Under the pieces are notes generated by a model. The model searched no databases. It had not been told where the DNA came from and saw only the letters and a program-made list of their open reading frames with translations. Shown here one piece after another: positions 31,837 to 39,406 of a stretch of 64,000 bases of DNA; the first letter of the stretch is position 1, and every line of letters starts with the position of its first letter. The position numbers and the translations under genes are program-made. The stretch comes from Phycisphaerales bacterium PN19_bin_20 (GTDB taxonomy: Bacteria; Planctomycetota; Phycisphaerae; Phycisphaerales; UBA1924). The stretch lies in contig JAJOLK010000001.1 in the NCBI GenBank assembly GCA_021173225.1, forward strand, positions 186,001 through 250,000, given 5' to 3'.

Positions 31837-32631
31837 TCAGGGCCTGACGGCGCTTGCTTCGGGTTCAAGCGTCGGGGTCAGCGCGCGGCCCTCGCGCACG
31901 AAGCGCAGCCCGTAGACCGGCCCAAGTCGCTGCGGCGTCAGGACGTCACTGACCGCGCCGCTAGCCGCGAGCGTGCCGTCACAGCTCAAGAGCGCGGCGT
32001 CATCAGCATGGGCGAGGGCGAGGGTCAGCTCGTGCATGACGATGAGCACGGCGCAGCCACGCCGGGCCATGTTGTGCAGCAGCGCGAGAGCGCGAAGCGC
32101 GTGGGCGGGGTCCATGGCGCTAATGGGCTCGTCGGCCAGCAGCGTGGTGCCTGCGAGGTCGTCAGTGGCTGATGCAGGCGCGGTGGTGAGCTGGGCGAGC
32201 GCGCGGGCCAGGCTGACGCGCTGCTGCTGGCCGGTGGAGAGCTCGCCGAGCGGGCGGTGCGCGTCGCGCGTCAGGCCCAGAGCTTCGAGGGCGGCGTCGA
32301 TGATCGCGGGGCTCGGCCCGCGCGCGTGGCGGCCAAGCTCGACGACGCGGCGGACGTCCATCGGTGCCGCGAGGGTTGGCCGCTGCGCGACATAGGCGAT
32401 GCGCGCGGCGCGCTGTGCGGGAGTGAAGGTTGCGAGGGGTTGCGAGTCAAGTGTGACGGCACCTGCGGTGGGTTCAAGTGTGCCCAGCAGTGCGCGAAGC
32501 AGGGTGCTTTTGCCGGCGCCGTTGGGCCCGATGATCGCAGTGACGCGCGCGGGCGTGCAGGCGAGGCTCAGCGGCCCCAGGACGCGCGGGCCGCCGCGGT
32601 ACTGGGCGCAGAGGTCTGTGCAAGCGAGCAT
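31837..32631 (-). CDS. ABC transporter ATPase of heme/iron-siderophore type (HmuV-like)
   Basis: A 264-residue ATPase: Walker A GPNGAGKST at about 34-42, Q-loop in YVAQRPTLAAPMDVRRVVEL, signature LSTGQQQRVSLARAL, Walker B TTLLADEP and the switch His in IVMHELTLAL. The TPxxxxAxxIAYVxQ and ADEPxSAMDP wording, and the length, resemble HmuV/FecE/BtuD-type importers of heme, siderophores or cobalamin. No permease or binding-protein gene adjoins it, so the partner must be elsewhere. The ATG at 32631 has TACCCT five bases upstream. The frame is open further upstream (to 33177) but overlaps the divergent gene there and is rejected. Confidence 0.85.
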   Translation of the reverse strand: MLACTDLCAQYRGGPRVLGPLSLACTPARVTAIIGPNGAGKSTLLRALLGTLEPTAGAVTLDSQPLATFTPAQRAARIAYVAQRPTLAAPMDVRRVVELGRHARGPSPAIIDAALEALGLTRDAHRPLGELSTGQQQRVSLARALAQLTTAPASATDDLAGTTLLADEPISAMDPAHALRALALLHNMARRGCAVLIVMHELTLALAHADDAALLSCDGTLAASGAVSDVLTPQRLGPVYGLRFVREGRALTPTLEPEASAVRP

Positions 32632-32636
32632 GGGCG

Positions 32637-32642
32637 AGGGTA
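32637..32642 (-). promoter_or_regulatory. TACCCT, -10-like hexamer 5 bases before the ABC ATPase gene
   Basis: Fits leaderless transcription from ATG 32631; no Shine-Dalgarno. Confidence 0.4.
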
Positions 32643-32740
32643 GGGGAGAGCGGGTCTGCGGAACGAAGCAGGAATAAGCGACGTGCGACGTATGACGAGT
32701 GATGAGCGATGAGCGATGAGGATTGGACCCGCGTCCCGAT

Positions 32741-32759
32741 GGCAGGATGGAATCCTGCC
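32741..32759. repeat. Dispersed hairpin repeat, copy 3
   Basis: GGCAGGATGGAATCCTGCC, a perfect 8-bp stem with a 3-base loop, in the divergent gap. Next to it (32700-32720) is gatgagcgatgagcgatgag, the reverse complement of the flank of copy 1. Confidence 0.65.
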
Positions 32760-32796
32760 CCACGCAAGCCTGCGCACGGCGGGTTGAAGAGGTCGC

Positions 32797-32802
32797 TATC
32801 CT
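32797..32802 (+). promoter_or_regulatory. TATCCT, -10-like hexamer 7 bases before the NDUFA9-like gene
   Basis: Fits leaderless transcription from ATG 32810; no Shine-Dalgarno. Confidence 0.45.
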
Positions 32803-32809
32803 GCGGGCT

Positions 32810-33820
32810 ATGAGCGCGATTACCACAGTGGCCGTGACGGGCGCGAGCGGGTTTGTTGGGCGTGCGGTGGTCGATGAGCTGTTGGCGCGTGGGTACGCCG
32901 TCAAGGCGTTGGTGCGTGACGCGGCAAAGGCTGCCAACGTTCTGCCCAAGGACGAGGACCTGCGGCTGGTGCCGGGTGATGCGGCGGACGCGTCGGCGGT
33001 GAACGCGCTGCTTGATGGCTGCCAGGCGGCGGTGCACCTGGTGGGCATCATCCGTGAGGTGCGCGAGTCTGGTCGCTTGCCGCAATCGTTTCGGCGTTGC
33101 CACGTGGACGCGACGCGTGCGGTGGTCGAGGGTTGCAAGGCGGCGGGCGTGCCGCGGCTGGTACACATGTCAGCCATCGGCGTGGCGCCGGACGCGAAGG
33201 CGGAGTATCACACGACCAAGTACGAGGCCGAGCAGATCGTGCGGCGTAGTGGGCTGGACTGGACGGTGATGCGTCCCGGGGTGATCCACGGGAAGGACGG
33301 CGAGCTGGTCAAGCAGCTGCGCGAGCTGGCGCGGGGCGACAGCCCGCCGTGGTTCTTCATGCCGTACTTTGTGCGGATCGACGAGCCTGAGGAGGGCGTG
33401 TTTTTGCCGCGTTTGGTGCTGACGGCGGCCAAGTTGGCCCCGGTGCTTGTGCAGGATGTGGCGGCGGTGTTTGCGGAGGCGATTGCGCGGCCGCAGACTA
33501 TCGGCGAGGTGTACAACGTGGTTGGGCCTGAGGTGCTGGACTGGCGCGAGTTTACCGAGGCGCTGCGTGACGGGCTTCCGGGGACGGACAAGGGGCTGCC
33601 GACGCTGCCGGTGCCCGGCGCGCACGCGGCGTTGATTGCGCAGGTGGCGAAGGTGCTGGGCGTGGGCGGGCTGCTGCCGTTTGATGCCGGTCAGGCGCAG
33701 ATGGCGACGCTGGACTCTGACGCGGACCTTGACAAGCTGCGTGCGCACCTTGGTGTTGAGCCGGTAGGTTTCAAGTCGGCGCTGCGGGCGTATGCGGGGC
33801 AGATGCCAGCGTTTACCTGA
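32810..33820 (+). CDS. NDUFA9-like NAD(P)-binding protein (atypical SDR)
   Basis: A 336-residue Rossmann-fold protein with the nucleotide loop TGASGFVG at residues 10-17, VHLVGIIRE, the HMSAIGVAPDAKAEYHTTKY segment (which keeps the Ser and the YxxxK-like H-T-T-K-Y arrangement typical of the NDUFA9/complex-I-like group) and MRPGVIHGKDG. These proteins bind NAD(P)H, often without catalysis; bacterial members are poorly characterised. Start ATG 32810 is preferred over the frame opening at 32723, which would include the hairpin repeat. It lies 30 bases before asd on the same strand. Confidence 0.85.
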   Translation: MSAITTVAVTGASGFVGRAVVDELLARGYAVKALVRDAAKAANVLPKDEDLRLVPGDAADASAVNALLDGCQAAVHLVGIIREVRESGRLPQSFRRCHVDATRAVVEGCKAAGVPRLVHMSAIGVAPDAKAEYHTTKYEAEQIVRRSGLDWTVMRPGVIHGKDGELVKQLRELARGDSPPWFFMPYFVRIDEPEEGVFLPRLVLTAAKLAPVLVQDVAAVFAEAIARPQTIGEVYNVVGPEVLDWREFTEALRDGLPGTDKGLPTLPVPGAHAALIAQVAKVLGVGGLLPFDAGQAQMATLDSDADLDKLRAHLGVEPVGFKSALRAYAGQMPAFT

Positions 33821-33836
33821 AGCGCGGCGCTTGCGC

Positions 33837-33842
33837 TACGCT
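33837..33842 (+). promoter_or_regulatory. TACGCT, -10-like hexamer 8 bases before asd
   Basis: Fits a (nearly) leaderless transcript from ATG 33851. Confidence 0.4.
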
Positions 33843-33850
33843 GGGCGGCG

Positions 33851-34999
33851 ATGAACACGGCAAGAAACTCAGCGGCGGACGGCCCGAGCGTGGCGGTGGT
33901 TGGCGCGACGGGCGCGGTAGGGCGCGAGATGCTGGCGGTGCTCGAGCAGCGTGCGTTCAAGCACCGAGAGGTGCGTGCGTTCGCGTCGGTGCGGTCTGCC
34001 GGGCAGAAGCTTGCGTATCGCGGCGGCGAGCTGGTGGTGGAGGCGCTGACGGACCAGTGGCCGCCGTCGGGTGGCGGCGCGATTGACTGCGCGCTGTTGA
34101 GCGCGGGCTCTGGCATCAGCAAGGCGATGGGCCCGAAGATGGCGGCAAGCGGGACGGTGGTGATTGACAACTCGTCGGCGTTCCGGATGACGGCGGGTGT
34201 GCCGCTGACGATCCCGGAGGTGAACCCGCTGAGCGTGGCGGGGCTGGTTCGTAAGAGTGGTGGTGGTGGTGGCGCGATTATTGCGAACCCCAACTGCAGC
34301 ACGATCATTTTGCTGATGGCGGTGACGCCGCTGCATCGGGCGTTTGGGGTTGAGCGGCTTGTGGTGAGCACGTATCAGGCGGCGAGCGGGGCGGGCTGGC
34401 AGGGGATGGAGGCGCTGGAGCGCGAGACGCGCGCGGTGCTGGGCGGCGAGGCGGCGAGCGCAACGGTGTTTCCTGAGCCGTACGCGTTTAACTTGTTTAG
34501 CCACAACTCATCGGTGGATGTGGCGACGGGTCGGAACGTGGAAGAGCAGAAGATGATCGACGAGACGCGGAAGATCTGGAGTGAGCTGGGGGTTGGGCTG
34601 GGGGGTGAGTTGGGCGGTAGTGGTGTGCGCTTGAGCGCGACGTGCGTGCGTGTGCCGGTGATGCGGGCGCATTGCGAGAGCGTGAACGTGACGCTGTCGC
34701 GCGAGACGACGCTGGCGGAGGTGCGGGCGGTGCTGGCGCGTGCGGCGGGGGTGCGGATGATGGACGATCGGGCGGGCAACTCGTTCCCGACGCCGCTGAA
34801 GGCGAGCGGGGGCGATGACGTGCTGGTTGGGCGGCTGCGGGTTGATCCAGGGCAGTTGCCAACGGGCGTGGGGGCTGGAGTGGATTTGGAGCGTGTTTCG
34901 ACGCGTGGGTTTGACTTGTTTGTGGCGGGGGATCAGCTTCGCAAGGGCGCGGCGCAGAACGCCGTGCAGATCGCGGAGATGATCTTCGGGGGCTCGTGA
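33851..34999 (+). CDS. asd: Aspartate-semialdehyde dehydrogenase
   Basis: Reduces aspartyl phosphate to aspartate semialdehyde, the branch point to lysine/diaminopimelate, threonine and methionine. The 382-residue protein has VAVVGATGAVGREML at the N-terminus (NADP loop), the active-site C149 in NPNCSTII, QAASGAGWQGMEAL, the substrate-binding RVPVMRAHCESVNV and the VAGDQLRKGAAQNAVQIAE end. Gly-rich stretches (SGGGGGAI; LGVGLGGELGGSG) account for its being longer than usual (~340). Codon third positions here are mostly G, unlike genes left of 31.6 kb. Confidence 0.96.
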   Translation: MNTARNSAADGPSVAVVGATGAVGREMLAVLEQRAFKHREVRAFASVRSAGQKLAYRGGELVVEALTDQWPPSGGGAIDCALLSAGSGISKAMGPKMAASGTVVIDNSSAFRMTAGVPLTIPEVNPLSVAGLVRKSGGGGGAIIANPNCSTIILLMAVTPLHRAFGVERLVVSTYQAASGAGWQGMEALERETRAVLGGEAASATVFPEPYAFNLFSHNSSVDVATGRNVEEQKMIDETRKIWSELGVGLGGELGGSGVRLSATCVRVPVMRAHCESVNVTLSRETTLAEVRAVLARAAGVRMMDDRAGNSFPTPLKASGGDDVLVGRLRVDPGQLPTGVGAGVDLERVSTRGFDLFVAGDQLRKGAAQNAVQIAEMIFGGS

Positions 35000-35140
35000 A
35001 CCGCGCGGAGCGCGAGCTTCAAGCATGAAAAAACTCGGGCTCAGTTTCCCGCGCGGCGCGTGGGGGTGCCCGAAGCAGTGCGGGCCACTGGGAGTGGGTG
35101 GGCGGGGCGTGCGCGGGCGGGGCGTGCGTGGGCGGGCCAC

Positions 35141-35146
35141 TATCGT
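35141..35146 (+). promoter_or_regulatory. TATCGT, -10-like hexamer 6 bases before the hydrolase-fold gene
   Basis: Fits leaderless transcription from ATG 35153. Upstream lies a G-rich stretch with repeated ggcggggcgtgcg (about 35097-35133). Confidence 0.45.
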
Positions 35147-35152
35147 TGCATC

Positions 35153-36787
35153 ATGCTGTGGCATCCGGGCACGATGATGGTCTTACTGGCGGCGTGGGTC
35201 TGCATAGCGTGGCCAGCGCGAGCGGTTGCGCAGGGAGGCGAGCTGGTCGAGCTTGATCCGCGGCTGAATCTGAGCGAGGCGAAGCCGGGGGTTGTGTATG
35301 TGACGAGCTCTGAGGTGCGCGGGCTGACGGCCGCGGGCGACCCCGATGAGCGGCGGTTGAAGTATGCGTGGAGCGTACCAGCGGGGTTTGAGAAGCGCGG
35401 GCCGGGCGAGGCGGGTCGTGACGTGGTGATCGTGCTGCACGAGGCGGGGCGCACGCACATGTGGGCGCACCGGGCGCTTGCTGGCGTTGAAGGAGCGGCG
35501 GGGGGCGCGGAGGATGGCGCCGGAAGCGCGGGGGTCTTTCGACCCGGTGATATTGTGATTGCGCCCGAGGGCGTGCGACCGGCGGAAGACGGCGGGCGGA
35601 CTTGGGGCGATGATGTCACAGACGTTGGGCTGGTGCGCGACCTTGCGCTGGAGATTACGCGCGTGTTTCCGGCGCGGCGGATCGTGCTGTTTGGGCACGG
35701 GCAGGGTGGGGTGTGCGCGCTGGCGGCGGGGTGCGGTTTTCCGCGTTTGTACGCGGGCGTAGTGGTGAGCGGTGGGGGCCTAAGCAAGGCGTTGAAGCTT
35801 GGGCCCGCGCAGCGCGGGGTGCCGGTGGCGCTGCTGCACGGGAGCGAGGATGAGGTTGCGCCGCTGCGGTGGGCGATTGATGCGCGGGACATTCTGGTGC
35901 AGGAACAGTTCAGGATCGTGTCGCTTGTGCGTGTGTACGGGATGCGGCACGCGCCCGAGCCTGCGAAGGCGGACGCGGCGGTGAGCTGGCTGCTGGCGAT
36001 GACGACCACCGAGCCTGAGGAAGCGATGAAGCTTGCGCGCGGGCTGCTGCCGAGTGAGCGTGGCGGGGCGGAGCGTGGTGGGGCTGAGCGTGGCGCGTTG
36101 GGTGGGGCGGGGTTCGGGTTGGCGGCGCGGGTGCTTGGTCGGTTTGAGCTTGGGGCCGAGCGGCAGAGCTGGCCGCGGGGCTTTGAGAAGGGCGCTGATG
36201 AGCACAAGGCCGCGGCGCGAGAGCTGATGGTGAAGGTTGAGGGGCTGGGTCTGCGGCACTGCGCGGCGCTGCGTGATGAGGTGCCGACGGGCGCGGCGCT
36301 GGAAGCGTGGCGGCTCAGTACGGATGGCGCTGAGCCAACGTGGCTTGGGCACTTGCTAGCGCTGCGTGAGGACTTTCGCGGCGTGGGCCCGGTGGAGGCG
36401 TTTGTTGGTGAGGTGGGCTTTGACGCGGTGCAGGGACGGCAGGACGCGGGCTCGCGCGGGATGATCGAGGAGTTTGCGCGGGCCCAGCGGCTGGAGGCGG
36501 TTCGCAATGGGCGCGCGGAGATACGCGATGAGGACGAGGTGCTGGTGAGCTCGGCGCAGGCGTTTGAGCGGGTGGTCACGAAGCTTGGCGGGGCGGGTGC
36601 GGATGGGGCGGCGCTGTTTGAGGGGCTGCCGTGCGAGCTGTTTGCGCAGATGTCTGCGTGGCATGAGGATGCCCAAGGGCAGAAGCTGCGGGCGGAAGAT
36701 GCGGCGCGGTTTGGGGTTGTGCGGGCGTGGCAACGCGGGGTGTTGTCGGGGCGGGAGCGGTATGAGAGGATCAATGCCGGGTGGTAG
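35153..36787 (+). CDS. Secreted alpha/beta-hydrolase-fold protein lacking the nucleophile serine
   Basis: A 544-residue protein with a signal peptide (VLLAAWVCIAWPARAVAQ). Residues ~60-280 follow an esterase/PHB-depolymerase-like hydrolase: VVIVLHEAGR, GDIVIAPEGVRP, RRIVLFGHGQGGVCAL, VALLHGSEDEVAP and YGMRHAP. At the elbow, where enzymes have G-x-S-x-G, it reads G-H-G-Q-G, so the nucleophile position (residue 183) is glycine; the acid (about D233) and His (H266) positions remain. The C-terminal half (~280-544) is helical, Glu/Ala-rich, and unfamiliar; it contains a (SERGG/AERGG) repeat at about 303-315. It is probably non-catalytic or uses another mechanism. Confidence 0.65.
   Translation: MLWHPGTMMVLLAAWVCIAWPARAVAQGGELVELDPRLNLSEAKPGVVYVTSSEVRGLTAAGDPDERRLKYAWSVPAGFEKRGPGEAGRDVVIVLHEAGRTHMWAHRALAGVEGAAGGAEDGAGSAGVFRPGDIVIAPEGVRPAEDGGRTWGDDVTDVGLVRDLALEITRVFPARRIVLFGHGQGGVCALAAGCGFPRLYAGVVVSGGGLSKALKLGPAQRGVPVALLHGSEDEVAPLRWAIDARDILVQEQFRIVSLVRVYGMRHAPEPAKADAAVSWLLAMTTTEPEEAMKLARGLLPSERGGAERGGAERGALGGAGFGLAARVLGRFELGAERQSWPRGFEKGADEHKAAARELMVKVEGLGLRHCAALRDEVPTGAALEAWRLSTDGAEPTWLGHLLALREDFRGVGPVEAFVGEVGFDAVQGRQDAGSRGMIEEFARAQRLEAVRNGRAEIRDEDEVLVSSAQAFERVVTKLGGAGADGAALFEGLPCELFAQMSAWHEDAQGQKLRAEDAARFGVVRAWQRGVLSGRERYERINAGW
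36056..36095 (+). repeat. 15-base tandem repeat inside the hydrolase-fold gene
   Basis: Unit gagcgtggcggggcg; copies 36056-36070 and 36071-36085 and a partial third, encoding ERGGA repeats. Confidence 0.8.
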
Positions 36788-36842
36788 CGAGCGCGACTGA
36801 ACTCTGGCACCCATGGGCGGCGTAAGGCGTCGGAAGGCGGTG

Positions 36843-37046
36843 ATGCCCTACGTGAATGTGAAGGTGACGCGCGGCGGTGTCAGCAAGCAGCAGAAGGCGC
36901 AGGTCGTTGCGGAGATCACCGCGACACTGGTGCGCGTGCTGAACAAGCGGCCCGAGCACACGCACATCGTGATTGACGAGATTGAGCCTGAGAACTGGGG
37001 CTTTGGCGGCGAGCTGACCAGCGAACTGCGTCAGCGGGGCGGGTAA
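36843..37046 (+). CDS. 4-oxalocrotonate tautomerase family protein
   Basis: A 67-residue tautomerase with the catalytic proline directly after the initiator Met (MPYVNVKVTRGGVSKQQKAQ) and the central HIVIDEIEPENWGFGG. The family isomerises keto-enol compounds with Pro1 as base; small size and absence of degradation genes nearby leave the substrate unknown. The ATG at 36843 is chosen because Pro must be residue 2; it has GGAAGG about seven bases upstream, while the in-frame ATG at 36813 would bury the proline. Confidence 0.9.
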   Translation: MPYVNVKVTRGGVSKQQKAQVVAEITATLVRVLNKRPEHTHIVIDEIEPENWGFGGELTSELRQRGG

Positions 37047-37109
37047 GGCCGCGAGGCGACGCAGAGGCGACAGAGCCAGAACCTGCGCGGAGCGTGCGGG
37101 TGCTCGTTC

Positions 37110-38288
37110 TTACACGCGCGCGAGGACCTGCTGGGCGGTAGCGCGGACGAGCGGGTCTTCGTGCGGGTCAGTGTTTGCGTGTTGAAGGCGAGCGAGGATG
37201 CTTGCGGCGTCGGCGGTCGGGGCGGAGGCGTTTGGGGCCTGCGCGAGAGCGTTGCCGAGGGCGATGATGGCGTTGCGTTTGAGCATGCCAAGGGTGGCGC
37301 GTTTGAGGGCCGAGCGGCCGAGGGTGCGGGTGCGGTCGTCGGCGGACCAGCCAAGGACTTCGAGCAGGTTGAAGGGCTGGTGTATGGGCGCGTAGTCGGG
37401 GTTGACGTGCGCGTGCTGGGGATCGTTTGATGGTCGAGGCGAGTTGTGCGGGCAGACGTCTTGGCAGATGTCGCACCCGGCGAGCCAGTTGCCCATGGCG
37501 GGTTGGAGTGCGGGGTCGATGAGGCCTTGGTGCTCGATGGTGAGGTAGCTGATGCAGCGGCGGGCGTCGACGCTGTAGGGAGTGATGGCGTGTGTGGGGC
37601 ATGCGTCTATGCAGCGCGTGCATGAGCCGCAGGCGTCGGGGGTGGGCGCGTGGTCTGGCGGGGTAGGGAGTGGGAGTGTGGTGAGGACGCCGCCGAGGAG
37701 GGTGTATGAGCCGCCGCGCGGGTGGATCAGGAGTGTGTGCTTGCCGATCCAGCCGAGGCCGGCGCGTGCGGCATGCTCACGCTCGAGCACTGGAGCGGTG
37801 TCAACGAAGCTGCGGAAGTGTTGGTCGGGGAAGGTTTCGCGCAGCGCGTCGGCGAGGCGGTGGAGACGGCGCTTGATGACCTGGTGGTAGTCGCGGCCTT
37901 GGGCGTAGCGGGCGAGGCGGCCTTGGAGCGCGGTGGGCGGGGTTGGGGCGGATGTTGGGGCGGATGCTGAAGCGGATGTTGGGGCGGATGTGCGTGCGGC
38001 GTAGCGGTCAGCGACCATGATGATGGAGGCGACGCCGGGCAGCTCGCGCGCGGGGTCGAGGCGGGCGTCGAGCTGGTCGGCGAGGTAGGCCATGTCGCCA
38101 TGGCGGCCTTGGGCGAGCCAGTTGCGCAGTTGCGGGCCGAAGCTGATGGGCGCGGCGTCACAGAGGCCGGCGGCGGCGAAGCCGAGGTGGTGCGTGCAGG
38201 CGTGCAGGACCCATTGGCTGAGTTCCGCGCCGGCAAGGGCCGCAGGTGGCGCTGGGAGCGGGCGCGGGTTTGGCGCGCGCTTGGGCAT
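37110..38288 (-). CDS. queG: Epoxyqueuosine reductase QueG
   Basis: Cobalamin- and iron-sulfur-dependent enzyme that makes the last step of queuosine synthesis in tRNA. Two 4Fe-4S cluster motifs are present, CGSCTRCIDACPT and CDICQDVCPHN, plus FVDTAPVLEREHAARAGLGW with the conserved Asp and WIGKHTLL, and the C-terminal HEAT-like part (DPLVRATAQQVLARV). Start ATG 38288 gives 392 residues; the open frame upstream lies across the 13-base repeat and a low-complexity region. A Ser/Ala/Pro-Thr repeat (SAPTSASASAPTSAPT) interrupts the domain near residue ~110. No other queuosine genes are adjacent. Confidence 0.93.
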   Translation of the reverse strand: MPKRAPNPRPLPAPPAALAGAELSQWVLHACTHHLGFAAAGLCDAAPISFGPQLRNWLAQGRHGDMAYLADQLDARLDPARELPGVASIIMVADRYAARTSAPTSASASAPTSAPTPPTALQGRLARYAQGRDYHQVIKRRLHRLADALRETFPDQHFRSFVDTAPVLEREHAARAGLGWIGKHTLLIHPRGGSYTLLGGVLTTLPLPTPPDHAPTPDACGSCTRCIDACPTHAITPYSVDARRCISYLTIEHQGLIDPALQPAMGNWLAGCDICQDVCPHNSPRPSNDPQHAHVNPDYAPIHQPFNLLEVLGWSADDRTRTLGRSALKRATLGMLKRNAIIALGNALAQAPNASAPTADAASILARLQHANTDPHEDPLVRATAQQVLARV

Positions 38289-38363
38289 GGTGCGGGGTTG
38301 AGGTCGGAGGCGAGGAGCGGGGCGGGAAAGGTGTTTTGGGCGGGTTGGGAACCTGCTTCCCCA

Positions 38364-38402
38364 GAGGCAAAGGCAAGAGGCAAAGGCAAGAGGCAAAGGA
38401 AG
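38364..38402. repeat. 13-base tandem repeat, three copies, between two genes
   Basis: Unit gaggcaaaggcaa; copies 38364-38376, 38377-38389 and 38390-38402 (last slightly changed). A purine-rich run in a GC-rich genome, directly beside the stop of the sugar isomerase gene. Confidence 0.9.
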
Positions 38403-38407
38403 AGATG

Positions 38408-39313
38408 TTACACGGCTGCGAGGGTGGCGGAGTGGGTGGTGCTTGAGTGGGCGCTGTTGTGCGGGGCGGGGGTTGCGAGCCACTGGTAGAGCGTGCGTGA
38501 GGCGTGTTCGAGGGCGAAGTCGGGGTCACCGATGTCGGGCAGCCAGGCGCGGTCCCACTCAAAGATGCACCAGCTATCAGCGCGGGCGAGGGTGGCGGTG
38601 GCGGCGGTGAGGGCGGCACGGACGGGCACGCCGCCGGTGCCAAGGGGCACGGGCTGGCCGTCGCGGAGGTCTTTGATGCGGAGGTGGGCGAGGCGGTCTA
38701 CGCCTGCGACAACGAGGCGGGTAAGGGCGGCGGAGGGGCTCTCACCGGCGAGGGTGCCGGCGGCGACGCAATAGCTCAGGCGGAGCAGCGGGTGGTTGAC
38801 GGCGTCGATGATTTCCATGGCGTGGCTGACGGTGGCGAAGGAGCCGGCGTTTTGCAGGGCGAGCTTGACGCCGGTTTTGTCGGCGTGGTCAACGACCATG
38901 CGGAGTCGGTCGGCGATGCGGGCGACGCAGGTCTTGCGTGAGTCAACGCCCGGGATGCGGAAGCCGTAGACGCGGACAACCGGCGCGCCGAGCTCTGCGG
39001 CGAGATCGATGGCGCGTTTTGCGCGGCGGATCTCGACCTCAGTATCGGAGATGACGTGCCCGATGACAGGCGGGAGGACCAGGGCGTCAAAGAAGCAGTC
39101 GGTGGCGATGGAGCAGACCTCGACGCCAGCGTCGGCCATCAGGCGGCGCGTTTTGGCGGGGTCTGTCAGTGCGGGGTCGCAGGCGAAGCGGCGGCTGGAG
39201 ACGTCAAAGGTGCGCAGCTCTACGCCGAGGAAGCCAAGGCGGCCAGCGGCGAGGGCGACGCGATCAAGGGTCCACTCTGGGCAGGCAACGGTGGAGAAAG
39301 CGGGCTTGAGCAT
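38408..39313 (-). CDS. Sugar phosphate isomerase/epimerase (AP endonuclease 2-like TIM barrel)
   Basis: A 301-residue TIM-barrel protein: FLGVELRTFDVSSRRFACDP at the N-terminus, AAELGAPVVRVYGFRIPGVD in strand 4-5, a GVKLALQNAGSFATVSHAME segment, VDRLAHLRIKDLRDGQPVPL and CIFEWDRAWLPD near the end. The usual metal ligands are partly changed (LQN where many members have LEN/LEP), so activity is uncertain. ATG 39313 has TAGACT six bases upstream. Confidence 0.8.
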   Translation of the reverse strand: MLKPAFSTVACPEWTLDRVALAAGRLGFLGVELRTFDVSSRRFACDPALTDPAKTRRLMADAGVEVCSIATDCFFDALVLPPVIGHVISDTEVEIRRAKRAIDLAAELGAPVVRVYGFRIPGVDSRKTCVARIADRLRMVVDHADKTGVKLALQNAGSFATVSHAMEIIDAVNHPLLRLSYCVAAGTLAGESPSAALTRLVVAGVDRLAHLRIKDLRDGQPVPLGTGGVPVRAALTAATATLARADSWCIFEWDRAWLPDIGDPDFALEHASRTLYQWLATPAPHNSAHSSTTHSATLAAV

Positions 39314-39319
39314 GGCCCG

Positions 39320-39325
39320 AGTCTA
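39320..39325 (-). promoter_or_regulatory. TAGACT, -10-like hexamer 6 bases before the sugar isomerase gene
   Basis: Fits leaderless transcription from ATG 39313; no Shine-Dalgarno. Confidence 0.4.
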
Positions 39326-39406
39326 TCGCGCCGCGGGGGCGCTCGCCTGCGGGCAAAGCGGGTAGTGGCGGCGGGGCCGGTGGGGGAAGAGCGGGATAGG
39401 GCGGGG

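Noticed and set aside
31837-33177. Long form of the ABC ATPase with a 182-residue N-terminal extension
   Set aside because: The extension is antisense to the NDUFA9-like gene and covers the hairpin repeat; the family length and the TACCCT hexamer support ATG 32631.
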